Of a stretch of DNA of 37,945 nt, positions 25,450 to 33,291 are shown piece by piece; position 1 is the stretch's first letter; the number at the start of each line of letters is the position of its first letter. A program made the position numbers and the translations under genes. A model generated the notes under the pieces. It was not told the origin of the DNA. It saw nothing but the letters and a program-made list of their open reading frames with translations, and did not search any database. The stretch covers positions 1 to 37,945 of the forward strand of contig JBLHMP010000035.1 of assembly GCA_047623555.1 (NCBI GenBank), written 5' to 3'. This stretch comes from NORP181 sp047623555 (GTDB lineage Bacteria; Pseudomonadota; Alphaproteobacteria; Rhodobacterales; Rhodobacteraceae).

Positions 25450-25953
25450 TCAGTACTCGGACATACCAGTTTGAACATTCCACTTGAAGGTGTTCTTCGT
25501 GGAAAGTTTACCGGTCTTCTGATCGGTCTCTTTATACTCAACTTCCAACGCCAGATAGGCCAAGGTAAAGTTGGCCTCAGGAATGCCATCAGCGCCCATC
25601 GACACGCTATAGCTGTCAACGGTCGAGTGCTTGAACTTCCAGATGTTGTACACCATCAGACCCTCACCAGCACTGTCGCCAGACCGGCACAAGTGCATGG
25701 TGATTTCGGGGCGGATGGTGCCGTTGGCAACCGACAGCATCAGGCCGTTCGATGCAATGCCAACTTGCGTGGTACACTCAAGCTTGCCGAAGTTAGAGTT
25801 GGCGTGACCCCGTTGGGTTGACCCAATGTCAGACATGTCAACAGAACGCTCCAGACTCCAACTTGCAGATTCCAGTACCACCCACTCAGTGTGTTTGGAT
25901 TCGGTTGCATCACCGGTGATGTCGTCAAAGAGCATAAATATATTGGCAGCCAT
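25450..25953 (-). CDS. hcp: Hcp (TssD) tube protein
   Basis: A 167-aa Hcp-family protein. Typical features: N-terminal beta-strand NIFMLFDDITGDATES (4-19), HTEWVVLESASWSLER, and the C-terminal NFTLAYLALEVEYKETD. Hexamer rings of Hcp stack into the inner tube, and Hcp is exported on firing. A strong AAAGGAAA site lies seven bases before the ATG. Upstream, three AAGACCAA repeats lie in the leader; downstream is a strong terminator-like hairpin. Both suit separate control of an abundantly needed protein. Confidence 0.96.
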   Translation of the reverse strand: MAANIFMLFDDITGDATESKHTEWVVLESASWSLERSVDMSDIGSTQRGHANSNFGKLECTTQVGIASNGLMLSVANGTIRPEITMHLCRSGDSAGEGLMVYNIWKFKHSTVDSYSVSMGADGIPEANFTLAYLALEVEYKETDQKTGKLSTKNTFKWNVQTGMSEY

Positions 25954-25978
25954 AATGATTTCCTTTCATGATTAAAGT

Positions 25979-26005
25979 TTGGTCTTGGTCTTAAATGTTG
26001 GTCTT
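25979..26005 (-). repeat. Three AAGACCAA copies in the hcp leader
   Basis: The octamer TTGGTCTT (AAGACCAA on the coding strand) occurs at 25979-25986, 25985-25992 and 25998-26005, between tssC and hcp, 26 to 52 bases before the hcp ATG. It could be a translation or RNA-stability element or a protein site; there is no direct evidence. Confidence 0.5.
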
Positions 26006-26029
26006 CTTTTTCTGTCGGGTGTTGTCTAA

Positions 26030-27526
26030 TTACCCGCCCTTCTCAGAAGGCAGTTTCGACACCAGACGAAGCGATACTGACAGCCCTTCGAGCTGATAGT
26101 GCGGCCTCAGGAAGAACTTCGATGAATAGTAGCCGGGGTTGCCTTCTACTTCCTCGACAACAACCTCAGCAGCGGCAAGTGGCTTGCGGGCCTTTTCCTT
26201 TTCGGATGAAATATCCGCGTTGAAATCAACATACTGGTTGATCCAGTCCTGTAGCCAGCCTTCCATGTCCTGACGGCTCTTGAATGAGCCTACCTTGTCG
26301 CGAACCATGCATTTCAGGTAATGCGCAAAACGGCATGTTGCGAAAAGATATGGTAAACGGGCTGCAAGATTTGCGTTTGCCGTGGCATCAGGGTCATCAT
26401 ATTCCGCAGGTTTATGCAGAGACTGCGCACCGATAAAGGTGGCATTGTCTGTGTTCTTGCGGTGAATAAGTGGCATCATGCCGTTCTTGGCCAATTCAGA
26501 TTCACGACGGTCATCAATGGCAATTTCGGTCGGGCATTTCTGATCGACACCACCATCGCTGGTCGGGAAGGTATGCGTCGGCAAGTTTTCCAGCGTACCG
26601 CCGCTTTCCACACCGCGAATTCGCGAACACCAGCCGTATTCTTTGAACGACCGGTTGATGTTGACGGCCATGCCGTAGGCTGCATTTACCCAGCCATATT
26701 TGTTGGCGTCCGACCCATCAGTGTCTTCTTCAAAGGCAAAATCCTCAACCGGATCGGTTTTAGAGCCATACGGAAGACGCCCCAGGAACCGCGGCATTGC
26801 CAGGCCGACATATTTGGAATCTTCGCTTTCGCGCAAGGATCGCCATGAGGCATATTCCGGTGTCTGAAAAATCTTGGTCAGGTCGCGAGGGTTGGATAAT
26901 TCCGACCAGCTGTCCATCTGAAACAGCGACGGTTGCGCCCCAGTGATCAGCGGCGCATGGGCTGCGGCGGCAATCTTGGCCATCTCACCCAGCAGTTCAA
27001 CATCGGGCGGCGAATGGTCAAAATGATAGTCGGCCACGAGAGTGCCGTAAGGTTCGCCACCCAACTGACTGAATTCCTCGGTGTAAATCTTTTTAAAGAT
27101 CGGCGATTGATCCCACGCTGTGCCTTTGAATTTACGCAGGGTTTTGTGCATTTCCTTTTTGGAAATGTTCATCACCCGGACTTTCAGCATCTCGTCGGTT
27201 TCGGTATTGTTGACGAGATAATGCAGCCCGCGCCACGCGGCCTCCATTTGCTGGAATTCCTCATTGTGCAGGATGTGGTTGATCTGCTCTGTCAGCTTTT
27301 TATCAATCGCAGCAACGATGCTCTCGATGGATCGCAGCGCATCGTCAGAAATCAGCGCGGTATTGGCAAGCGCCTGTTCAGCCAATGTTTTGACAGCGGA
27401 TTCAACAGCCGATTTGGCCTGATCCGATTTCGGGCGAAATTCCTTTTGCAGCAGGTTTTCGAATTCGGACGACCCAAAGGCGGTGGCGCCTTCTGCGGCT
27501 TCTGCCTGGACTTGTTCTTCGGCCAT
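26030..27526 (-). CDS. tssC: TssC (VipB), sheath large subunit
   Basis: A 498-aa TssC/EvpB-family protein. Recognised by the N-terminal helix region with EEFQQMEAAWRGLHYLV (89-105), the core EPYGTLVADYHFDHSPPDVE, PRFLGRLPYG (245-254), DFAFEED, and the complete C-terminal part from AHYLKCMVRDKVGSFKS to HYQLEGLSVSLRLVSKLPS. It assembles with TssB into the contractile sheath. A GGAGGACACC site precedes the ATG, nine bases after tssB. This is the normal sheath subunit; a second TssC-like domain, lacking the last ~125 residues, is in the fusion protein at 12650-15979. Confidence 0.97.
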   Translation of the reverse strand: MAEEQVQAEAAEGATAFGSSEFENLLQKEFRPKSDQAKSAVESAVKTLAEQALANTALISDDALRSIESIVAAIDKKLTEQINHILHNEEFQQMEAAWRGLHYLVNNTETDEMLKVRVMNISKKEMHKTLRKFKGTAWDQSPIFKKIYTEEFSQLGGEPYGTLVADYHFDHSPPDVELLGEMAKIAAAAHAPLITGAQPSLFQMDSWSELSNPRDLTKIFQTPEYASWRSLRESEDSKYVGLAMPRFLGRLPYGSKTDPVEDFAFEEDTDGSDANKYGWVNAAYGMAVNINRSFKEYGWCSRIRGVESGGTLENLPTHTFPTSDGGVDQKCPTEIAIDDRRESELAKNGMMPLIHRKNTDNATFIGAQSLHKPAEYDDPDATANANLAARLPYLFATCRFAHYLKCMVRDKVGSFKSRQDMEGWLQDWINQYVDFNADISSEKEKARKPLAAAEVVVEEVEGNPGYYSSKFFLRPHYQLEGLSVSLRLVSKLPSEKGG

Positions 27527-27535
27527 GGTGTCCTC

Positions 27536-28048
27536 CTACTCTTCTTCTGTGTCGGCTTGCGGCGCGGCCTGCGCGGCCAGCGTTTTCAGCAAAGACGGAT
27601 CCTGAATGATCTTGGCGATCAGATCCTCGGCTCCGGTTTTGCCATCCATATAGGTCATCAGATTGGAGAGCTGAGTGCGCGCATCCAACAGTTCCTTTAG
27701 CGGCTCAACCTTGGCAGCAATCGCAGCAGGCGAAAAATCATCCATGCTTTCGAACGTGATATCGACGGCCATATTGCCCTCGCCGGTCAACGTGTTGGGC
27801 ACGGTAAATGCGGCGCGTGGCTGCATCGATTTCATCCGGTCGTCAAAGTTGTCGACGTCGATCTCAAGGAACTTGCGATCCGCCACCGAAGGCTGCGGCA
27901 CTTCGGATTTGCCGGCAAGGTCGCTCATCACACCCATCACAAACGGTAGTTGAACTTTCTTTTCCGCTCCGTAGAGTTCGACATCATATTCAATCTGAAC
28001 CCTCGGCGCGCGGTTGCGCGCTATGAATTTCTGTGAACTTCCCGCCAT
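27536..28048 (-). CDS. tssB: TssB (VipA), sheath small subunit
   Basis: A 170-aa TssB of normal length with the conserved RAPRVQIEYDVELYG (12-26), LPFVMGVMSDLAGK and FLEIDVDNFDDRMK segments. It pairs with TssC in the sheath. AAGGAG lies six bases before the ATG. Its first 150 residues are nearly duplicated as the N-terminal domain of the fusion protein encoded 11.5 kb downstream (27 differences in 150 positions). Confidence 0.97.
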   Translation of the reverse strand: MAGSSQKFIARNRAPRVQIEYDVELYGAEKKVQLPFVMGVMSDLAGKSEVPQPSVADRKFLEIDVDNFDDRMKSMQPRAAFTVPNTLTGEGNMAVDITFESMDDFSPAAIAAKVEPLKELLDARTQLSNLMTYMDGKTGAEDLIAKIIQDPSLLKTLAAQAAPQADTEEE

Positions 28049-28129
28049 TTGATGCTCCTTACTGACTTTAAGTGTCTATACTGAAATTTCGTCGTATTGT
28101 TCGGTGTTGCCGCCCCGATCAGACCTGGG

Positions 28130-29170
28130 TCAATCGTCGTCCTCGATGCCCCCGATGAGGTGCACATTATCGATCCCCTTTGGCGCCATATCATGCATGA
28201 TAGTCAAAAAATCCGCATTAACCAAACGCTTGGCCCGGACCAATAGGATCGGGATTGGGCTAGAGGGTTCAGACCGGCCATAATAACTGATGATCCGGTC
28301 CAATGCGCTGGACACATCTGAGGGTGAGTTGATCGATCCGCCACCGCGAACAACGGCCCCACCGTCATCGGCCTGGGCACTATCGTCATCACCAGCGCCA
28401 TCCGTTTCGGCCACATCCGTGCCGACCTGTTCGCCAATGCGACGGGTCATCTTGGCCAGCAGTTTCAGCAAAGGCTCCAGATCCGGCCCTTGCCCTGGCG
28501 TGTTTTCATCAAACGTCGCACTGATCGCTGTGACGTTTTCAGACGCCAGCGCCACCGCAGCCATTATCGCGGTTAACGTCTCTTCATCGGTATCCTGCAA
28601 TGCCGCCGAAATCGTAGCTGTGTCGGGTATGTTGGTCATTTCGGCAGGCGCCGGAATTTGACCGTCAGCGATTTCCATGTCCCGCAACGACATGCCACCA
28701 AAACTACGGCTGTCTGTCAGCGCAACGCGGCGCAGCGATCGATAAACCGGAGATGGCCCGGCCTGTTCGTCGGGCTGTCCGCACAATCCCTGAATAGCAT
28801 TGATCCGCATCGTCGGATCGTTGTCATCATCCTCGTCCAACTCGGGATGACACGTATCCCAATACTGTTCCAGACAACCGCGAATATAGGTCGTCACATC
28901 GGCAAACCCGCCAATCCCCTCGGACTGCATAATCGCGTCTGCCAGAAAAACCGCCGCGCGCAAATCATGGCTGCGCTCAAGCACCACAAGTGCCTTTTTG
29001 CGAACTTCGCCGTAATCAGGATCTTCGGCTTCGATGATCTCATCGCCGATCTGGCGCTCTTCGCCCGGTTGAGCGGCCAGCTCCAGCTCTATAAACGTAG
29101 GATCATACTCAAGGTTCTCACCGCTTGGTAAGTCATCACCTTTCGCCTGTAATAAAACAGTCGGATCCAT
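28130..29170 (-). CDS. tssA: TssA (ImpA_N family) T6SS assembly/cap protein
   Basis: A 346-aa TssA. ATG 29170 is chosen because AGGGGGA lies just upstream and MDPTVLL precedes the ImpA_N domain directly; the longer frame from 29224 adds 18 residues without a binding site. The ImpA_N domain spans about 8-150 (SGENLEYDPTFIELE, EDPDYGEVRKKALVVLERSHD, YWDTCHPE). A variable acidic middle (about 240-285) leads to the C-terminal LDRIISYYGRSEPSSPIP and LVNADFLTIMHDMAP block shared by many TssA. It primes sheath-tube assembly. It is the first gene of the minus-strand operon. Confidence 0.93.
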   Translation of the reverse strand: MDPTVLLQAKGDDLPSGENLEYDPTFIELELAAQPGEERQIGDEIIEAEDPDYGEVRKKALVVLERSHDLRAAVFLADAIMQSEGIGGFADVTTYIRGCLEQYWDTCHPELDEDDDNDPTMRINAIQGLCGQPDEQAGPSPVYRSLRRVALTDSRSFGGMSLRDMEIADGQIPAPAEMTNIPDTATISAALQDTDEETLTAIMAAVALASENVTAISATFDENTPGQGPDLEPLLKLLAKMTRRIGEQVGTDVAETDGAGDDDSAQADDGGAVVRGGGSINSPSDVSSALDRIISYYGRSEPSSPIPILLVRAKRLVNADFLTIMHDMAPKGIDNVHLIGGIEDDD

Positions 29171-29345
29171 GCTTCCCCCTTTGGGACTAAAATCTTGCGA
29201 TAGTACAAACCCGCGCAGTGACATCAGTCGATGTCGTTAATCCTGCCAAATCGCACAACAAATATAAACAATGCCTTGACCCTAAGTCAGCCTTATCGTT
29301 TTCTTAAAGTCAATTGAATTTCGACCTTACCGTAAGGGGCAAGGC
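29171..29345. promoter_or_regulatory. Divergent control region between tssA and the plus-strand cluster
   Basis: This 175-base gap must hold the tssA promoter and probably one for the plus-strand genes. I see no convincing -35/-10 pair and no sigma-54 site. It does contain three dyads: GACATC-AGTC-GATGTC (29220-29235), TGAC-CCTAA-GTCA (29277-29289) and CCTTAC-C-GTAAGG (29325-29337, touching the ribosome binding site of the next ORF). The concentration of dyads suggests regulator binding; this is inference. Confidence 0.55.
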
Positions 29346-29654
29346 ATGGCGGACATAAAAGTTGAAGGAAACGCTCTTTGTAAATTCGTAAAAATGAGCA
29401 ACAAACACACCATGACCTTTGTCTATTGCCTGCAAACATACGCTGATCCTGCCATGCAGATCACCCCATGTAAAGAGCCGAAATTAGTGGATAAAATCGT
29501 TACAAACACGCAAATACCTGTCAGTATTACACAAAGATCTTCGATAGAGGGTGTGATATTTGGCCTCTTAAATACTTTTGGTAAAAATCGGGCAATTGGG
29601 CCCGAACTACCAAATTTCTCGCCTGACATAGTCGGCGACTCATTTCCCTTGTGA
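29346..29654 (+). CDS. Small hypothetical ORF, 102 aa (doubtful)
   Basis: An ATG with AAGGGG six bases upstream opens a 102-aa frame ending 20 bases before the next gene. The protein shows no signal peptide, no membrane helix and no known motif; it has three Cys residues in its first half. Codon third positions are visibly poorer in G/C than in the neighbouring genes, with many AAA, ATA and TTA codons, so it is either acquired DNA or not a gene. The good ribosome binding site and absence of any frame on the other strand argue for keeping it at low confidence. Confidence 0.35.
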   Translation: MADIKVEGNALCKFVKMSNKHTMTFVYCLQTYADPAMQITPCKEPKLVDKIVTNTQIPVSITQRSSIEGVIFGLLNTFGKNRAIGPELPNFSPDIVGDSFPL

Positions 29655-29674
29655 TACCCCAACCGGAGGCCCGA

Positions 29675-30100
29675 ATGATCCCGTTTAAATCCCTTATAGC
29701 AGGTGTTGCCTTACTCCTAAGCGCTGCAACTTTGGCGCAAGCAGATACTGGCCGTCTCAGTGTTGAGCTGAACAAATTCGAAGAAATGGAAGGCGGTGGC
29801 TGTCGTATATTTTTCCTGTTTCGCAACCAGACCGACAACAGCTTTGATGGCTTTGAGATGTCGCTGGCGATATTGGATGGCAACGGGGTGATTGATCGTC
29901 TGTTGTCGATTGACGCCGCCCCCCTGCCAGTGGCGCGCACCACGCTGAAACTGTTCGAAATTCCGGATACGACATGCACCAATATTTCAGAGATCCTGTT
30001 GCACGAACTGACCTCGTGCAAGCCACAGAACGGCGAAGAGATCGACTGTTTTCCGATCCTTGATCTGGGCAGCAAGGCTTCGGCCCCGCTGGTGAAATAG
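29675..30100 (+). CDS. Secreted/periplasmic hypothetical protein, 141 aa
   Basis: The start at ATG 29675 is fixed by GGAGG five bases upstream (a GTG at 29651 would add eight residues). The first ~22 residues (MIPFKSLIAGVALLLSAATL, then AQA) form a Sec signal peptide with cleavage after AQA. The mature part is about 119 residues with four cysteines (GGGCRIFF, DTTCTN, LTSCKP, IDCFP), possibly paired as disulfides, and looks like a beta-sandwich-type fold (RIFFLFRNQTDNSFDGFEMSLAILDGNG). I do not recognise the family. The stop lies three bases before the ExbB-like gene, so it is part of that operon and probably a periplasmic partner of the Ton/Tol-like complex. Confidence 0.82.
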   Translation: MIPFKSLIAGVALLLSAATLAQADTGRLSVELNKFEEMEGGGCRIFFLFRNQTDNSFDGFEMSLAILDGNGVIDRLLSIDAAPLPVARTTLKLFEIPDTTCTNISEILLHELTSCKPQNGEEIDCFPILDLGSKASAPLVK

Positions 30101-30103
30101 ACC

Positions 30104-30727
30104 ATGCTCGCGTATTGGGAGTTTCTGGGCACAGGCGGTCCGATCATCGCCGTTCTGGCCGTGCTGTCGGCGATATCGCTGACCTTAATCGTCGTAAAAA
30201 TCCTGCAACTTTGGAACTGTCGGTCCGGTGTGCCGCTGCGCGAGGCCGCGTTTCAGCAATGGCAATCCGGCGACAAACACGGCGCGCAAATCGCTGTTGC
30301 CGCAGGTAAATCGCCAGCTGACCGTCTGACATCCTATGCGATGAAGGCGCTGCTTGCCAATTTCAAAGGCGCGAACCTTGACGCCGAACTGACCCGGCGC
30401 GGCAACGAAGAACTGGCGCAGATGAACACTATGATCCGGGTGCTGGAACTGATCGCGATGGTGGCGCCCTTGCTGGGTCTGCTTGGCACGGTTCTGGGCA
30501 TGATCCAATCGTTTCAGGAACTGGAAATGGCCGAAGGGGCCGCCAATGCCAGCGTGTTGGCCGGTGGTATTTGGCAGGCTTTGCTGACCACTGCTGTTGG
30601 CCTGCTGGTCGCGATTCCTGCCGCTGTGGCTGCCGGATTACTGGCCTCGCGTATCGAAAGCGCCGCCCAACGGATGGAGAGCGCCGTAGGCCAGCTCATG
30701 GCGATCGACCAGAACCCACCAGTCTAG
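30104..30727 (+). CDS. MotA/TolQ/ExbB-family proton channel protein
   Basis: A 207-aa protein with the three-helix plan of ExbB/TolQ: helix 1 about 10-34 (IIAVLAVLSAISLTLIVVKI), a cytoplasmic loop, helix 2 about 110-135 with the conserved MVAPLLGLLGTVLGMIQSFQ, and helix 3 about 164-187 (ALLTTAVGLLVAIPAAVAAG). Such proteins form a pentameric inner-membrane channel that with ExbD/TolR converts proton-motive force into work on a periplasmic partner. It is followed by two exbD-like genes and a TonB-like gene. I cannot tell ExbB from TolQ by sequence alone. Confidence 0.92.
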   Translation: MLAYWEFLGTGGPIIAVLAVLSAISLTLIVVKILQLWNCRSGVPLREAAFQQWQSGDKHGAQIAVAAGKSPADRLTSYAMKALLANFKGANLDAELTRRGNEELAQMNTMIRVLELIAMVAPLLGLLGTVLGMIQSFQELEMAEGAANASVLAGGIWQALLTTAVGLLVAIPAAVAAGLLASRIESAAQRMESAVGQLMAIDQNPPV

Positions 30728-30754
30728 CGCTGTAAAATCCGAAGGGACCTGCCA

Positions 30755-31180
30755 ATGGCCGGCCTAAACCTCAATCGCCCAACCCCGCCCCGCGTGTTGA
30801 TCTCGCTGGTGCCGATGATTGATGTGCTGCTGATCCTGCTGGTGTTTTTCATGGTTACCTCGACCTATCTGGACCTGAATATGATCCCGGCGGTGCGGCA
30901 ACAGGATGATGCCAGAGCAGCGGCCCCCGCGACAGATGTCGGCGGCGTGGTGATGGTGCGGCTCGGCTCAGACGGGATACCGGTGATTCGTGGACAGACA
31001 CTGACGCAACCTGAACTGGGCGATCATTTGCGCCTGACATTGACGGATGAGCCGCTGACACAGGTGGTTGTGTTGCCCTCGGCGGCGGCGACGACACAGG
31101 CGCTGATTTCGGTGATGGATACCGCCACCCGCGCCGGGGCCGTACGACTGCGCGTTATCCGGCTTGAGGCGCGCCAATGA
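30755..31180 (+). CDS. ExbD/TolR-family protein 1
   Basis: A 141-aa biopolymer-transport protein. A single N-terminal membrane helix with the essential aspartate (PMIDVLLILLVFFMVTST, 20-37) is followed by a periplasmic domain of about 100 residues. A GAAGGGA site precedes the ATG. The stop overlaps the next gene by four bases (ATGA). Two different ExbD-type proteins in a row suggest a heteromeric plug in the ExbB-like channel. Confidence 0.92.
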   Translation: MAGLNLNRPTPPRVLISLVPMIDVLLILLVFFMVTSTYLDLNMIPAVRQQDDARAAAPATDVGGVVMVRLGSDGIPVIRGQTLTQPELGDHLRLTLTDEPLTQVVVLPSAAATTQALISVMDTATRAGAVRLRVIRLEARQ

Positions 31181-31584
31181 AACTGACCCGCCCGCCCCGC
31201 GCGGCCCACACCGAAACCATTACAGCACTGATTGACGTGGTGTTCTTTTTGCTGGTGTTCTTCATGCTGATCGGGCGCATGGACGCCACTGCCCCGTTTG
31301 AGGTCGACCCACCGATTGCCGAGACCGGCACCGATATGCCCGCCGGTGGCGCCACGGCTTCCATCAGCGAGACCGGCGATCTGGCGCTGGATGGCACCGG
31401 CGTTTCGCGTGGTGAACTGGATGCGGCGCTGACCGCGATGTTGGAGCAAAACCCTGACCTGCGGCTGCGCCTGAATGCGCATCGGAACGCCGAATTGCGC
31501 TATGTTTTGCCGCTGGTTGGATCGGCCGAAGCAATGGGCATTCGCGATGTGGTTCTGGTTGTAACCCCGGCCCCGACGCCATGA
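31177..31584 (+). CDS. ExbD/TolR-family protein 2
   Basis: A 135-aa second ExbD-like protein: one membrane helix with the conserved aspartate (ALIDVVFFLLVFFMLIG, about 15-31) and a periplasmic domain containing LDGTGVSRGELDAAL. It is clearly different from its upstream neighbour in sequence, so not a recent duplicate. Four-base overlaps (ATGA) with both flanking genes imply coupled translation. Confidence 0.92.
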   Translation: MKLTRPPRAAHTETITALIDVVFFLLVFFMLIGRMDATAPFEVDPPIAETGTDMPAGGATASISETGDLALDGTGVSRGELDAALTAMLEQNPDLRLRLNAHRNAELRYVLPLVGSAEAMGIRDVVLVVTPAPTP

Positions 31585-33290
31585 CGTCACGGGGCGCACT
31601 TTGGGCAGGCGGTGTGGCGGGATCGGCGCTGGTGCATGGCGTTGTGCTGGGCCTGCTGCTGATCGCGGTTGACCCGGAACCGGTGACCGAGCAAGCAATG
31701 CCCACCAGCGAAATCGAAGTGCAGGCCTATCAGCTCGATCGCACCACCGCCCAGGAACAATCCCCCCAAAGTCAACCCACCGAAACACATGACGCAAGCG
31801 GTGCCCATGTCGCCGCCGGTGCTATTCCGCGATCCCGCGCCTCGGCGGTTGAGGCGCCTGCGCAAACCCTGCCCAGCGCCGACCCACCTGCGTCAGATGT
31901 GGTTCGAGTGACAGGCCCCGATTCTGCCCCGTTGGCCCAGGTGCAACGCAGTGAGCAGATCAGTGATGTGAAACCTGCCACAGCCCCGGTTCCAACCGCC
32001 GACCCACCTGCGTCAGATGTGGTTCGGGTGACAGGCCCCGATTCTGCCCCGTTGGCCCAGGTGAAACGCAGTGAGCAGATCAGTGATGTGAAACCTGCCA
32101 CGGCCCCGGTTCCAACCGCCGCCATGCCAGCGCCAGAAAATTTGACGGTGATCACCAAGGGCAACCCACCCCTGTCGCAGGTCCGCCCCGCCGCAATGGT
32201 AACAGCAAGTGCGCAACCCGTGCCCATCCTGTTGGCCGCCGTGGTACGCACGCAGCCAGTGCTGGCGCAGATCCAACCTATAGCCGTTTTGATGACCTCG
32301 TCCGCGACGCCAGCAGCGATCATTCCTGTCGCCGTCCAGGCCACCCTGGCGCTGCCATCGCTCACCAATACCGACACGCCCGCCCCGGCAGTTGCCCCTA
32401 GTTCAGCACCAGTGCCGCAAGCCACGCCCATTGCCCACCCTAGCCCACAGACACCGCCAAACGCCCGCAAACTAAAGGCCGCGCTGGCCTTTTCCGGCGA
32501 TGGTGGCGGCGAGGTTGATCCGGTCTCACTCGCCGCGTTCCAAAGCTTTATGCAACCCGGTGATATCAAGATTTCAGGCGATGCCCTGCGGGACGGCGTG
32601 TCAACGCTACTGGCCCAGGTGCCCTGTTCGCGACTTCAGGTTGGCTTTGATCCGGATACGGCGACCTTGCAGGTTAACGGCCATATTCCGGACAGTGATC
32701 TGCGCGGTCCGGTGCTGGCCGCGTTGCAGGCGCAAATGGGAACTGACATTGTGGTGTCGGACAAAATCCTGATCTTGCCGCGCCCGCAATGTGGGGCGTT
32801 GTCCGGCATTGCCGATGTTGGCCTGCCACAATCCACCGATCAGAACACCAACCCGCGGGTCATCGGTGCCGACGCCCATGTGCGGGAGTTAGAGTTTGTC
32901 GAAAATGATCGGCTGTTCTTTGACATCACCGCGCCGGATTACGATGCCTGGGTCTATGTCGACTACTTTGATGCCGACGGCAATGTGTTGCATCTGGCCC
33001 CCAATGATCAGATTCCGCTGACCTTGTCAGCCGCCGGATCTGCCCTGCGGATTGGCGCCAAACAGGCGGGTGACGCGGGGTTGCAGATTCTCATTGGCCC
33101 GCCTTATGGCCAGGAAATCACCGTAGCATTTGCCGCATCTGAATCGCTTTATGATGGCTTGCGCCCGATTATTGAACCTGCGGCGCCCTATCTGGAATGG
33201 CTGAAAACCCGCGTTGCAGAGGCCCGTACCCTACATACGGATTTCAAAGGTGAATGGGTTTATTTCTTTGTCACGACCTCTCAGAATTAG
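31581..33290 (+). CDS. TonB-like protein with C-terminal DUF4384-type domain
   Basis: A 569-aa protein. One N-terminal helix (about 10-31, GGVAGSALVHGVVLGLLLIA) is in TonB/TolA orientation; a long Pro/Ala-rich stalk (32-295) would span the periplasm and includes a 40-aa unit repeated in tandem at 100-139 and 140-179. Residues about 300-410 form a folded domain with two cysteines (QVPCSRLQVG and PRPQCGAL) resembling small periplasmic BON/secretin-like folds. The C-terminal ~140 residues (VRELEFVENDRLFFDITAPD to FFVTTSQN) match DUF4384, a domain often attached to caspase-like peptidases. It is the likely energy transducer of the ExbB/ExbD complex encoded just upstream. Its stop lies one base from the stop of the convergent caspase gene. 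Confidence 0.85.
   Translation: MTSRGALWAGGVAGSALVHGVVLGLLLIAVDPEPVTEQAMPTSEIEVQAYQLDRTTAQEQSPQSQPTETHDASGAHVAAGAIPRSRASAVEAPAQTLPSADPPASDVVRVTGPDSAPLAQVQRSEQISDVKPATAPVPTADPPASDVVRVTGPDSAPLAQVKRSEQISDVKPATAPVPTAAMPAPENLTVITKGNPPLSQVRPAAMVTASAQPVPILLAAVVRTQPVLAQIQPIAVLMTSSATPAAIIPVAVQATLALPSLTNTDTPAPAVAPSSAPVPQATPIAHPSPQTPPNARKLKAALAFSGDGGGEVDPVSLAAFQSFMQPGDIKISGDALRDGVSTLLAQVPCSRLQVGFDPDTATLQVNGHIPDSDLRGPVLAALQAQMGTDIVVSDKILILPRPQCGALSGIADVGLPQSTDQNTNPRVIGADAHVRELEFVENDRLFFDITAPDYDAWVYVDYFDADGNVLHLAPNDQIPLTLSAAGSALRIGAKQAGDAGLQILIGPPYGQEITVAFAASESLYDGLRPIIEPAAPYLEWLKTRVAEARTLHTDFKGEWVYFFVTTSQN
31878..32117 (+). repeat. Tandem 120-bp repeat (two copies) in the stalk of the TonB-like gene
   Basis: 31878-31997 and 31998-32117 are consecutive copies starting GCCGACCCACCTGCGTCAGA, with about three base differences in 120. 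They encode the 40-aa unit starting ADPPASDVVRVTGPDSAPLA. A shorter diverged echo (PLSQVRPA) follows. Near identity points to a recent slip duplication that lengthens the stalk. Confidence 0.95.
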
Positions 33291-33291
33291 A

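Noticed and set aside
29171..29345. Sigma-54 promoter before tssA (TTTGGCAGG... near 29250)
   Set aside because: A TGGCAGG-like -24 element is present on the minus strand but there is no GC at the -12 position with correct spacing.
31772..32569. A 265-aa minus-strand Gly/Ala-rich frame
   Set aside because: Antisense shadow of the Pro/Ala-rich stalk of the TonB-like gene, including the mirror of its 120-bp tandem repeat.
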